A stretch of 9,636 bases of DNA from contig CAVCIY010000065.1 in assembly GCA_963602445.1 (NCBI GenBank), forward strand, positions 1-9,636, read 5' to 3'. Made by a program: the position numbers and the translations under genes. The notes below the pieces were generated by a model. It was not told the DNA's origin. It did not search any database and saw only the letters and a program-made list of their open reading frames with translations. Of this stretch, positions 1 to 6,646 are shown piece by piece; position 1 is the first letter of the stretch; each line of letters opens with the position of its first letter. The stretch is from Alangreenwoodia sp963602445. GTDB lineage: Bacteria > Bacillota > Clostridia > Peptostreptococcales > Anaerovoracaceae.

Positions 1-224
1 AGAAGTGCGACGTACCGCCTCAGAAAGTGCAAAGTGCCGCCTCAAGAAGTGCGACGTACCGCCTCAGAAAGTGCAAAGTGTCGCCTCAAGAAGTGCGACG
101 TACCGCCTCAGAAAGTGCAAAGTGCCGCCTCAAGAAGTGCGATGTACCGTCTCAGGAAGTGCGACGTACCGTCTCAGAAAGTGCGACGTACCGCTTCAGG
201 AAGTGCGACGTGCTGTTTCGTGAT
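1..224. repeat. 22-bp minisatellite array, about 10 units, truncated by the left edge
   Basis: From base 5 the sequence is a head-to-tail array of 22-bp units starting with GTGC (5, 27, 49, 71, 93, 115, 137, 159, 181, 203). Two unit types differ mainly at unit bases 5-10: GACGTA (type A) or AAAGTG (type B). The first six units alternate A-B-A-B-A-B, a 44-bp higher-order period. The last four are all A-like and increasingly diverged, the unit at 203-224 most of all. No unique spacers separate the units, so this is a minisatellite and not a CRISPR array. The + strand unit contains no stop triplet, so because 22 is not a multiple of 3 the array is open in all three + frames, while each minus-strand unit carries TGA. 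The array may be the 3' part of a repeat-rich reading frame from further left, but nothing here proves coding. Confidence 0.93.
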
Positions 225-513
225 TAAAAAACAGAGAACGAATTCTTGATTCGAAAAGACTGGAGTCTCGAAGCGTAGTCTCAAAATAATAATTCGGAGA
301 AATGAGAGTCTCGAAAAATTTAGCACCAAATTTTATGCTGCCGATTGCTGTCGATAAGAAATAAGGTGAAAAAACTCATGAATATCCGAAAGTTCGGCGT
401 CATTTGTCAGTCGTGGCAGATTCGAGTTTGCGGCAGAAAAATGATGATTTCAGATAACCCAAAGTAAAAAAGAGAAAAAAACAGTGCCGTGAACAGATGA
501 TTAATTATATTAT

Positions 514-568
514 TATAAGAGGCAATAATCAAACAAGACAAAATAATCGAATATAAGAGGCAATAATC
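514..568. repeat. 17-bp direct repeat, two copies 38 bp apart
   Basis: The 17-mer beginning TATAAGAGGCAATAATC occurs identically at 514-530 and 552-568. The intervening 21 bp also contain a third AATAATC word (542-548), so the block looks like a decayed local duplication. No function is evident. It lies about 150 bp upstream of the DAHP synthase start and could overlap its promoter. Confidence 0.85.
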
Positions 569-706
569 GAAGTTGTGCTTATATTCAGGCAGCATGCATA
601 GTTTGAGGATAATGGTTTGATTTTTGCGGATGTGATTTGCTGCAAATTACAGTTTATTGCGGATTATTGCGGGGACGATTTTTTATTACGTCCGACATTT
701 TATCGC

Positions 707-711
707 GGAGG
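707..711 (+). promoter_or_regulatory. Ribosome binding site that fixes the DAHP synthase start
   Basis: GGAGG (within GGAGGGAG, 707-714) lies 6 nt before ATG at 718. The reading frame stays open upstream to a TTG at 637, but that TTG has no Shine-Dalgarno sequence and the extra 27 codons match nothing in the family, so 718 is preferred. Confidence 0.85.
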
Positions 712-717
712 GAGATA

Positions 718-1812
718 ATGATATTTAAATGTGGCAGTATGGCTGAGGCCGAGTGCCTTGCGAGTGAAATTCGCAGGATTTTGGCCGGGGAAATTATAAA
801 TATTGTGATTAATGAGATATGCGGAACAGTTTATTTGATTGTTGACGGGCAGTTGGAGCTTTTTTCCGGATCGGTGCTTGAGAGTCTTGGAGTAAGTGTC
901 GAAGCCGGCGCGGAAGCAAGCCGGGAAGCCGGTAAGCGCGAGGCGAGAGCTAAGCTTGTTTTTTCGATTCGTGACGGGAGGGAAACGTATTTTGTCGCGG
1001 ACAAAAATATTAAGCCGGATGTCAGGATCGGGCGGAGAAATTACAGGAATGATGACGGGTTGGTTTCTGTTATAGCCGGGCCGTGCGAGATAGAAAATTA
1101 TGAGGACTTGTACGAGACTGCTGCGGCTTTGCGCGAATGCGGAGTGTCTATTTTTAGAGCGATGCCGAGGAAGCCGCGTTCGACACCGTATTTTTTTCAG
1201 GGCGTAGGTGATATCGGGTGGAAATATCTTGCCCGCATCAGAAAGGAACTTGATATGCCTGTGCTGGCGGAGGTTTTTAGTCAGGATGAGATAGACATTG
1301 CAATGGAATGCGGGATCGATATGATTCAGATAGGCGCGCGAAATATGCAAAACTATGACCTTATAAAAAGGGCTGCGCGCTCGGGAATCACGACAGTTCT
1401 CAAGAAGGGGATGTGGTGCACGAATTATCAGCTTCTCATGGCCGCCGAATATTTTTTCGTGTACGGAAAAGGCAATGTAATACTTATGGAGCGAGGTATA
1501 AGCACGCATGAAAACAGCACGCGAAATACGATGGATCTGTCGGGAGTACGTCTGCTGAAGGATGCCGTAAATCTGCCGGTAGGTGCCGACGCGAGTCATG
1601 CGACCGGGATGAAAAATCTTGTGTCACCGATAAATGAAGCTGCGATTTTGATGGGTGCTGATGTGATTGAAGTCGAAGTACATATCGACCCGCAGCGAAC
1701 GATAAAGCCGGGAGATTACAGACAGATGCTAAATACAGAAGAGTACAGTGAAATGCTTGAGAAGCTGCGGACTGTAATGGATTTGCGCGGCGCGAAGTAT
1801 GATTTTGAGTGA
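718..1812 (+). CDS. aroF: 3-deoxy-7-phosphoheptulonate (DAHP) synthase, divergent type I-beta
   Basis: Condenses phosphoenolpyruvate with erythrose 4-phosphate to DAHP, the first step of the shikimate pathway to aromatic amino acids; cytosolic. The protein has 364 residues. Residues 1-95 or so are a poorly conserved N-terminal domain where I-beta enzymes carry a ferredoxin-like regulatory domain. Residues 117-360 are the (beta/alpha)8 barrel: AGPC (120-123), KPRSTPYFFQG (152-162), QIGARNMQN (204-212), LKKG (228-231), ERG (258-260), TRNT (268-271), SHATG (293-297), EVH (320-322). By alignment with the Thermotoga enzyme, the metal ligands would be Cys123, His294, Glu320 and Asp333, and Lys152 the active-site lysine. 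Departures from the family: RAMPRKPR replaces the usual RGGAFKPR, ASHATG replaces PSHATG, and two extra residues precede Asp333. Codons run to ggg, ccg and gcg more than in purF, and bases 900-948 form a GC-rich patch, so horizontal origin is possible. It stands alone, with no other aro gene in view. A specialised relative of DAHP synthase cannot be excluded. Confidence 0.82.
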   Translation: MIFKCGSMAEAECLASEIRRILAGEIINIVINEICGTVYLIVDGQLELFSGSVLESLGVSVEAGAEASREAGKREARAKLVFSIRDGRETYFVADKNIKPDVRIGRRNYRNDDGLVSVIAGPCEIENYEDLYETAAALRECGVSIFRAMPRKPRSTPYFFQGVGDIGWKYLARIRKELDMPVLAEVFSQDEIDIAMECGIDMIQIGARNMQNYDLIKRAARSGITTVLKKGMWCTNYQLLMAAEYFFVYGKGNVILMERGISTHENSTRNTMDLSGVRLLKDAVNLPVGADASHATGMKNLVSPINEAAILMGADVIEVEVHIDPQRTIKPGDYRQMLNTEEYSEMLEKLRTVMDLRGAKYDFE

Positions 1813-1916
1813 ATAATATCCTGAAATTGATGTCAGAAAATTCCATAAAATTGCACCGCTCTGAAAGTACGGTTGCATAAATCCCAAAATTGATACAATT
1901 TCAAGGAAATATGTAT
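1813..1916. other. Short spacer after the DAHP synthase gene, no strong terminator
   Basis: Two weak foldbacks are visible: GCACCG with CGGTTGC (one bulge) around 1852-1875, and AAATTG-ATA-CAATTT near 1885-1902. Neither is followed by a T-run, so efficient termination between the two + strand genes is not evident and some read-through into purF is possible. Confidence 0.4.
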
Positions 1917-1945
1917 TTGCTATCGATATGATGTTGTTGTATAAT
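1917..1945 (+). promoter_or_regulatory. Sigma-A-type promoter for purF
   Basis: TTGCTA (1917-1922), a 17-bp spacer, then a perfect TATAAT (1940-1945). Transcription would start near 1952, giving a leader of about 123 nt before purF. The leader contains a small foldback, GGCT-TTAAA-AGCC (1959-1970), but I recognise no purine, ZTP or other known riboswitch core and no PurR-box (CGAAC) sequence. Confidence 0.7.
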
Positions 1946-2009
1946 CAGATTTATTCAGGCTTTAAAAGCCGGATGGCTGGGTAACTGGATAACAATCACC
2001 GATTACGCA

Positions 2010-2075
2010 GTGAATAGAGTAGAGAAAAAAGCAATGAAAAAAGCAATGAAAAAAGCAATGAAGGAGTTCGCCTAA
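2010..2075 (+). CDS. Possible 21-codon leader ORF with 12-bp repeats, overlapping the purF start
   Basis: A GTG at 2010 opens a short frame ending MKKAMKKAMKKAMKEFA, with TAA at 2073-2075. The final A of the stop is the first base of the purF ATG (TAATG), the classic layout for translational coupling. The core is three exact tandem copies of a 12-bp unit (AAAAAAGCAATG, 2025-2060), so copy-number change keeps the frame. The purF ribosome binding site AAGGAG (2061-2066) lies inside the frame. The frame has no clear Shine-Dalgarno of its own and could start at any of the internal ATGs (2034, 2046, 2058). It may be only a repeat in untranslated leader. Confidence 0.3.
   Translation: MNRVEKKAMKKAMKKAMKEFA
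2025..2060. repeat. Three tandem copies of a 12-bp unit in the purF leader
   Basis: AAAAAAGCAATG occurs exactly three times in a row (2025-2036, 2037-2048, 2049-2060), immediately before the purF ribosome binding site AAGGAG. A perfect A-rich repeat is prone to slippage and could alter the spacing or structure around the start site. Confidence 0.95.
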
Positions 2076-3490
2076 TGAGCAGTTTACATGAAGAATGTGG
2101 AGTCTTCGGAATCTACGATTTCGATGGCAAGGATGTTGCTTCATCAATATATTACGGTCTTTTCGCACTTCAGCACAGAGGACAGGAAAGCTGCGGCATA
2201 GCAGTAAGCATGACCAACGGCCCTAAGGGCAAGGTCGCATCATATAAGGGTATGGGGCTTTGCAATGAAGTCTTTGATGAGGAAGGACTCAGCGAGATGA
2301 AGGGTGACATTGGCGTTGGACACGTCAGGTATTCAACGGCTGGAGCATCTACCAGAGAAAATGCCCAACCACTCGTACTTAACTATGTCAAAGGCGCACT
2401 TGCAATGGCTCATAATGGCAATCTTATCAATGCCAATGAACTAAGAGAAGAACTTGCATACACAGGTGCAATCTTTCAGACGACAATTGACTCGGAGGTT
2501 ATAGCCTATCATATCGCAAGAGAGAGACTTGTAAGTGCTTCGGTAGAGGAGGCAGTTAGAAGAGCAACGCAGAAAATCAAGGGAGCATACTCGCTTGTTG
2601 TCATGAGTCCGCGCAAGCTTATCGGAGCACGTGATCCGTTTGGCTTTCATCCGCTTTGTATAGGCAAGCGTGACAATGCTTATATTCTTGCTTCGGAGAC
2701 TTGTGCTCTTGATACGATTGGAGCTACGTTTGTAAGAGATGTTCGCCCTGGTGAGGTAGTCACCATCACTCCGGAACATGGCATCGAATCTGATACAACT
2801 ATGTGTCTGCCAGACCATGAGCAGGGCAGATGCATATTCGAATATATTTACTTTGCAAGACAGGATAGCCGGATCGACGGCATCAGCGTGTATCAGTCGA
2901 GAATTGATGCAGGTCGCTATCTTTTTGAGGATTCGCCAGTTGATGCGGATGTTGTTATTGGCGTACCTGAATCAGGCAATGCCGCTGCACTAGGATATTC
3001 ACTTGCATCAGGCATTCCATTTGGATACGGGTTTGTGAAAAACGGCTACGTAGGTCGTACCTTTATCAAGCCTAAGCAGAGCTCACGCGAGTCCGCAGTA
3101 CGGGTTAAACTAAATGTATTGGAGGAGGCAGTTCGCGGCAAGAGAGTAATCATGATAGATGATTCGATTGTCAGAGGTACTACTTCAGATCAGATTATTC
3201 AGCTTCTTCGTCATGCCGGAGCCAAGGAAGTTCACGTGCGCATCAGTTCGCCGCCTTTTCTTTGGCCATGCTATTTCGGCACGGACGTACCAGTTAGAGA
3301 GCAGTTGATTGCATACAACAAAACTATAGAAGAAATTCGCCAGATTATCGGTGCAGATTCACTGGCTTACTTAGAGCTTGACCGTCTTGAGCAATTGGTT
3401 GACGGAATGCAGATTTGTAAGGGGTGCTTCACTGGCAAATATCCGCTAGAACCGCCGAAGGAGGACATTCGCGGATACTACGACAAGTAA
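2075..3490 (+). CDS. purF: Amidophosphoribosyltransferase (glutamine PRPP amidotransferase)
   Basis: First committed step of de novo purine synthesis: PRPP plus glutamine gives 5-phosphoribosylamine and glutamate; cytosolic. At 471 residues it is normal for the Bacillus-type enzyme. The N-terminal Ntn glutaminase domain begins at nucleophile Cys8 in EECGVFGIY, so a 7-residue propeptide should be removed. ALQHRGQES, GHVRYSTAG and AHNGNL are the expected glutaminase motifs. The C-terminal phosphoribosyltransferase domain carries the PRPP loop VIMIDDSIVRGTT (358-370). Cys253, Cys399, Cys448 and Cys451 (CKGC) sit where the four [4Fe-4S] ligands of the Bacillus subtilis enzyme lie, so this is an oxygen-labile cluster-containing form, fitting an anaerobe. 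The start is fixed by AAGGAG (2061-2066), 8 nt upstream. No other pur gene is adjacent, so the gene appears to be a single-gene unit with its own promoter and terminator. Confidence 0.97.
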   Translation: MSSLHEECGVFGIYDFDGKDVASSIYYGLFALQHRGQESCGIAVSMTNGPKGKVASYKGMGLCNEVFDEEGLSEMKGDIGVGHVRYSTAGASTRENAQPLVLNYVKGALAMAHNGNLINANELREELAYTGAIFQTTIDSEVIAYHIARERLVSASVEEAVRRATQKIKGAYSLVVMSPRKLIGARDPFGFHPLCIGKRDNAYILASETCALDTIGATFVRDVRPGEVVTITPEHGIESDTTMCLPDHEQGRCIFEYIYFARQDSRIDGISVYQSRIDAGRYLFEDSPVDADVVIGVPESGNAAALGYSLASGIPFGYGFVKNGYVGRTFIKPKQSSRESAVRVKLNVLEEAVRGKRVIMIDDSIVRGTTSDQIIQLLRHAGAKEVHVRISSPPFLWPCYFGTDVPVREQLIAYNKTIEEIRQIIGADSLAYLELDRLEQLVDGMQICKGCFTGKYPLEPPKEDIRGYYDK

Positions 3491-3493
3491 TAT

Positions 3494-3551
3494 TAAGTGA
3501 AAATAGCAAACAGCATTAAGTGAAGATAAAAAACTAAGTGAAGATAAAAAC
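3494..3551. repeat. Short degenerate tandem repeats after purF
   Basis: TAAGTGAAGATAAAAA recurs at 3517-3534 (18 nt) and 3535-3551 (17 nt), with a shorter related copy at 3494-3505. The repeats fill the gap between the purF stop and the terminator hairpin. No function is evident. Confidence 0.8.
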
Positions 3552-3578
3552 AAAATAGAACATGAAGCGGCTAAAAAC

Positions 3579-3613
3579 ACCGGGGCACATACGAAATTGG
3601 TATGTGCCCCGGT
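3579..3613. terminator. Bidirectional rho-independent terminator between purF and icd
   Basis: A perfect 14-bp stem pairs 3579-3592 (ACCGGGGCACATAC) with 3600-3613 around a 7-nt loop (GAAATTG). On the minus strand the stem is followed by GTTTTTAG, a good U-tract for the end of icd. On the + strand only a weaker ATTGCTTATT follows. It lies between two convergent genes and probably serves both, better for icd. Confidence 0.9.
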
Positions 3614-3633
3614 ATTGCTTATTGCCTTCCGCA

Positions 3634-4857
3634 TTACGCCTGCGCCTTAAGCTCTGCGTCAAGAAATTCTCTGAACTTAAGGATGCAGTCTCTCGTATTC
3701 AAAACAGTAACATTTTCCAGATCACACATGAGAGCGAGATCCTTCGTCATAAAACCCGATTCTATAGTTTTAAGCGTCGCTTTTTCGAGGCTGTCAGCAA
3801 ATCTCACGAGATCAGGGATATCGTCAAGCTCACCGCGTTTTCTCAGTGCACCGGTCCATGCAAATAAGGTGGCAATCGCATTTGTGGAGGTCTCCTCGCC
3901 CTTGAGATGCTTGTAATAATGGCGAGTCACCGTTCCGTGCGCAGCTTCATATTCATAATATCCCTGAGGTGAAACCAGCACGCTTGTCATCATAGCCAGA
4001 GAACCGAAAGCAGTCGCGATCATATCGCTCATTACATCGCCGTCATAATTCTTGCACGCCCAGATAAATCCGCCTTCCGAACGGATAACTCTCGCAACAG
4101 CGTCATCAATGAGCGTATAGAAATACGTAATGCCCGCTTCCTCGAAACGTTCTTTATATTCATTGTCATACAGCTCTTGGAAAATATCCTTAAATCTGTG
4201 ATCGTATTTTTTCGAAATAGTATCCTTAGAGGAGAACCAAAGCTCCTGCTTTGTGTCGAGCGCATATTCGAAGCACGAACGAGCGAAGCTTTCGATAGAG
4301 TCGTCTTTATTATATGTGCCCATAATAATGCCGGAACCCTCGAAGTCGAAAATAGTTTCCCTGAAAAGCTCCTTGCCGTTTTTATCTGTGAAAAGCAGCT
4401 CTGCCTTGCCCGGAACGTCATTCTTGTATTCAGTGCACTTGTAGATGTCGCCGTAAGCGTGACGTGCGATAGTGATAGGCTTTTTCCATGTTCTTACTGT
4501 AGGCTTAAGGCAGTCGAGCATGATAGGAGATCTGAAAACAGTGCCGTCGAGAATCGCACGGATAGTGCCGTTAGGGCTCTTCCACATCTGCTTGAGGTTG
4601 TATTCTTCAACCCTCTGGGCATTTGGAGTAATGGTTGCGCATTTTACCGCCACTCCATATTTCTTGGTAGCCTCCGCCGCGTCTATAGTGACCTGATCGT
4701 TCGTCTCGTCTCTGTGAGGTAGTGAGAGGTCATAATATTCTGTCTTGAGATCCACATAAGGCATAATAAGATCTTTCTTAATGATATCCCATATAATGCG
4801 TGTCATTTCGTCGCCGTCCATCTCAACGAGAGGAGTAGTCATCTTGATTTTTTCCAT
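3634..4857 (-). CDS. icd: NADP-dependent isocitrate dehydrogenase, eukaryote-like homodimeric type
   Basis: Oxidises isocitrate to 2-oxoglutarate with reduction of NADP+; cytosolic, supplying 2-oxoglutarate for glutamate and NADPH. At 407 residues it matches the subfamily of human IDH1, not E. coli Icd, with near collinear motifs: VKCATITP (71-78), MWKSPNGTIR (91-100), RHAYGD (132-137), GGFIWACKNYDGDV (262-275), AAHGTVTRHY (305-314), ETSTNAIA (322-329). By alignment, isocitrate binding uses Thr77, Ser94, Arg100, Arg109, Arg132, Tyr139 and Lys211, and the metal Asp274 and Asp278; all are present, so the enzyme should be active. A second Met at residue 6 is a possible start; the first is kept because AAAGGA lies 11-12 nt upstream. 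Convergent with purF and ended by the shared hairpin. No aconitase or citrate synthase gene is in view. Confidence 0.96.
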   Translation of the reverse strand: MEKIKMTTPLVEMDGDEMTRIIWDIIKKDLIMPYVDLKTEYYDLSLPHRDETNDQVTIDAAEATKKYGVAVKCATITPNAQRVEEYNLKQMWKSPNGTIRAILDGTVFRSPIMLDCLKPTVRTWKKPITIARHAYGDIYKCTEYKNDVPGKAELLFTDKNGKELFRETIFDFEGSGIIMGTYNKDDSIESFARSCFEYALDTKQELWFSSKDTISKKYDHRFKDIFQELYDNEYKERFEEAGITYFYTLIDDAVARVIRSEGGFIWACKNYDGDVMSDMIATAFGSLAMMTSVLVSPQGYYEYEAAHGTVTRHYYKHLKGEETSTNAIATLFAWTGALRKRGELDDIPDLVRFADSLEKATLKTIESGFMTKDLALMCDLENVTVLNTRDCILKFREFLDAELKAQA

Positions 4858-4900
4858 AGGTGGATTTTCCTTTCTGCATATAATCTGTATATAAAATCAA

Positions 4901-4929
4901 ATAATGTGTATTTTCAAAATTGTGTTCAA
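4901..4929 (-). promoter_or_regulatory. Candidate icd-proximal promoter
   Basis: On the minus strand TTGAAC (4924-4929), a 17-bp spacer and CATTAT (4901-4906) lie about 44 nt before the icd start. The -10 matches only 4 of 6 consensus bases. A better -10 (TATAAT, 5129-5134, minus strand) lies further upstream but lacks a well-spaced -35, so which one drives icd is uncertain. Confidence 0.4.
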
Positions 4930-5075
4930 ACCGCGCAGCCGCAAGTCGGGGCGGTTGCCAAACATTCAAAGTCGAATTTAAACCTCGAAGCCGCAAGTCG
5001 GCTTCGAACCGCAACCGCGCACCGGCGTGATAGCAAAACATTCGAAGCCGTGTACGAACCGCACGCCGGCACGAA
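4922..5075. repeat. GC-rich degenerate repeat block upstream of icd
   Basis: This block is GC-rich inside AT-rich flanks and is built of recurring words. AGCCGCAAGTCGG occurs exactly at 4937-4949 and 4989-5001. A 15-mer of the form AAACATTC(A/G)AAG(T/C)CG occurs at 4960-4974 and 5036-5050. CGAACCGCA appears at both 5005 and 5055. GCCGG-type words recur. No reading frame over it looks like a protein. It sits in the icd 5' region, between the two candidate promoters, and could be part of the transcribed leader. Confidence 0.75.
4986..5006. other. 8-bp GC-rich hairpin in the icd upstream region
   Basis: CGAAGCCG (4986-4993) pairs perfectly with CGGCTTCG (4999-5006) around the loop CAAGT. No T-run follows in either direction, so it is not an obvious intrinsic terminator. 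In a leader RNA it would be a stable stem. The same CAAGT-containing 13-mer at 4937-4949 lacks the second arm, so the hairpin is not shared by the other copy. Confidence 0.7.
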
Positions 5076-5229
5076 TGTATACACTTTGTAGATTGTGTGC
5101 AATCTCCGCTCGCCACATCCATATAAATATTATAGGTTTGATGTAAAAATGTCCATGGAAAATCAGCCTAAATATGTAAAAAAACAAAATGTCCTTAAAA
5201 AACAAGTTCTTTAAATTTCTGACGCAAGA
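5076..5229. other. Spacer between the AlgX-like gene and the icd leader
   Basis: On the minus strand the AlgX-like stop is followed by U-rich runs (TTTTTT near 5180-5210) but I see no stable stem in front of them, so termination here is uncertain. The words GGACATTTT and TTTACAT are repeated twice (about 5142-5155 and 5166-5190). A minus-strand TATAAT lies at 5129-5134 and may belong to an icd promoter with a poor -35. Confidence 0.45.
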
Positions 5230-6438
5230 CTATTGCCCGTTTCCCTCACTGTTAAGAAGCGCATCATAATCTCTGACACAAAATACATAATCAGGCTTAA
5301 CATCACTGATATACTCGTCGAGTGTCTTGTCATTATAATGCCTGAGGTCGATAGAATACATTTTGTCGAAACTGTAATAAATCAGGCATTCCAGCGGATT
5401 TGTAAAGCTGTCTCCGTAAATAAGTACTGTAGGCAGATTTTTTCGGTGAGTATCTATAGTTGTTTCCGGCTTATCGCCGTCCATGTAGATATTATAAAGT
5501 GCAAAATCGGAAGAATCATCCGGGAGTGAGTAAACTACCGAAGCACCCTGGATGCCGTTGTTGGTTCTGTCAAAATTAATTTGCTTGTTTGGAGTAATCG
5601 TGTATAACTTTTCATCATTTGACCAAAGGTTGAAGAGCTTCCTGCCGCGCGAACCGAGATACTTGTTTTCAACGGCTGACATAGTATATTCATCTTCTTC
5701 GATAACATCAAGCTTAGCTCCGCATGTATCATTAAGATAACTCATCATTTGAAGATAAGTTTCATAAGCTCCAATCATCGAATAATGGTTGTCAACAGTG
5801 GAGGAATACTCTGTTTTCTCATCCTTTGAAAGAGAGTCATAAAACGGCTTCATATCGATATATGAAATATTGCTTTGCTCAAACTTTTCAAATAGTGCAG
5901 ATGACGACATTTTTGCGTATTCACTGCTGTTTTCCAGATACCACGGGTAATAATCCGAAAGACATACGTACTGACACGGAACAGCCACGTAGCAATAATG
6001 GCCTCCATAGCTCTCAACAAGCTCTTTGTGTGCTGAAATGTTATTTATTATTATGTCTGCCTGTGCCGAAATTTCTTCCTGATCCGGAGCACATTCAAAG
6101 TCGCGGTATTCGAGAAGGACATTATCTGTAATAACCACGTCGTTTACCACAGGTCTGCCGATTTTGATGTCTGCCCGGGTATTAAGTTCTACCAGCTCGG
6201 AACGCCAGGGTGCATGGTCAGAAAGATATGTCTCGACATCGGTAAAATATTGTCCGGAGAGAACGCTCTCTTTCGTGAACTTTGGAAATTCAGCAAGATT
6301 TCTGTTCTCATAATAGGAAAAATTATCTCCCGCATCGTGAAAGATTGTAACGACAAACAGACTAAAAATCAGAAGTACAAATGCCACAGAGACAATTGCT
6401 GCCGAAAAGTGTGTTTGTTTTTGTTTCTTTTTGGTCAT
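5230..6438 (-). CDS. Membrane-anchored SGNH/AlgX-like acetyltransferase-family protein (DHHW type)
   Basis: Probable extracytoplasmic partner of the MBOAT protein, moving acetyl (or similar) groups onto a secreted or wall glycan. The 402-residue protein starts with a lysine-rich stretch (MTKKKQKQTH) and one hydrophobic segment at about 12-33, an uncleaved signal anchor. ENRNLAEFPKF (44-54) and the following region to about 100 are typical of DHHW and AlgJ/AlgX proteins. The catalytic elements are VDNHYS (215-220; Asp216 and His218, the DxH pair) and IYGDSF (340-345; Ser344, the nucleophile), matching the Asp-His-Ser set of AlgX. The start is set by AAAAGGAG (6447-6454), 8 nt upstream; an in-frame ATG 27 nt earlier lacks a comparable site. 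It is downstream of the MBOAT gene on the same strand, after 277 nt. The glycan and the acyl group cannot be read from the sequence; a structural, non-catalytic role is possible. Confidence 0.83.
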   Translation of the reverse strand: MTKKKQKQTHFSAAIVSVAFVLLIFSLFVVTIFHDAGDNFSYYENRNLAEFPKFTKESVLSGQYFTDVETYLSDHAPWRSELVELNTRADIKIGRPVVNDVVITDNVLLEYRDFECAPDQEEISAQADIIINNISAHKELVESYGGHYCYVAVPCQYVCLSDYYPWYLENSSEYAKMSSSALFEKFEQSNISYIDMKPFYDSLSKDEKTEYSSTVDNHYSMIGAYETYLQMMSYLNDTCGAKLDVIEEDEYTMSAVENKYLGSRGRKLFNLWSNDEKLYTITPNKQINFDRTNNGIQGASVVYSLPDDSSDFALYNIYMDGDKPETTIDTHRKNLPTVLIYGDSFTNPLECLIYYSFDKMYSIDLRHYNDKTLDEYISDVKPDYVFCVRDYDALLNSEGNGQ

Positions 6439-6446
6439 ACATGTAT

Positions 6447-6454
6447 CTCCTTTT
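6447..6454 (-). promoter_or_regulatory. Ribosome binding site that fixes the AlgX-like start
   Basis: On the minus strand AAAAGGAG ends 8 nt before ATG at 6436-6438. The site lies inside the upstream extension of the frame and excludes the earlier in-frame ATG at 6463-6465, which has no such sequence. Confidence 0.85.
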
Positions 6455-6536
6455 ACGTAATTCATGAAAAGTATACCTGTTTCCTTGGCATTATTCTTTA
6501 GCTTTACTTGCCGACTTTACCTTTAAACATTATTTT

Positions 6537-6572
6537 TAAACTTTGCTCTATTTCTAAACTTTACTCTATAAC
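6537..6572. repeat. Two tandem imperfect 18-bp repeats in the MBOAT-AlgX spacer
   Basis: TAAACTTTGCTCTATTTC (6537-6554) is followed directly by TAAACTTTACTCTATAAC (6555-6572), 14 of 18 bases alike. The repeat lies about 100 nt upstream of the AlgX-like start. No function is evident. Confidence 0.8.
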
Positions 6573-6646
6573 ATTTGTAATCAGTTTTTTTCTCGGTCGT
6601 ATGTCACTCTGTGTACTCAATCGGGTACATCGCTAAAGCGTGCTAA

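Larger units (their letters stand above)
225..717. other. AT-rich spacer between the minisatellite and the DAHP synthase gene
   Basis: No convincing gene is visible in this stretch. It holds short repeats: GAGTCTCGAA twice (263-272, 306-315), a small AT hairpin with arms AAAATTT and AAATTTT (315-321 and 328-334), and the 17-bp direct repeat listed separately. A 62-codon minus-strand frame across 407-595 is hydrophobic but has no ribosome binding site and lies over the repeats, so I treat it as a product of AT-rich sequence. The promoter of the downstream gene probably lies here, but I cannot pick one: TTGTGC (573-578) with CATAGT (597-602) at 18 bp is only a weak candidate. Confidence 0.6.

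Noticed and set aside
1..224. CRISPR array
   Set aside because: Units abut with no unique spacers; variation is gradual divergence of one repeat. It is a minisatellite.
407..595. 62-codon hydrophobic minus-strand ORF (possible small membrane protein)
   Set aside because: No ribosome binding site precedes its ATG, it covers direct repeats in AT-rich DNA, and AT-rich sequence readily gives such Ile/Leu/Phe frames.
637..717. N-terminal extension of the DAHP synthase from TTG 637
   Set aside because: There is no Shine-Dalgarno before 637, whereas GGAGG stands 6 nt before ATG 718.
700..1599. 299-codon minus-strand ORF opposite the DAHP synthase gene
   Set aside because: It is antisense to a gene with clear family motifs and has no recognisable domain of its own.
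1952..2074. Riboswitch in the purF leader
   Set aside because: Only a small foldback is visible and no conserved core of a purine, ZTP or other known purine-linked riboswitch could be matched.
4823..5205. Minus-strand frames over the icd upstream repeats
   Set aside because: These frames run over GC-rich repeats with no ribosome binding site or domain, and one overlaps the secure icd start.
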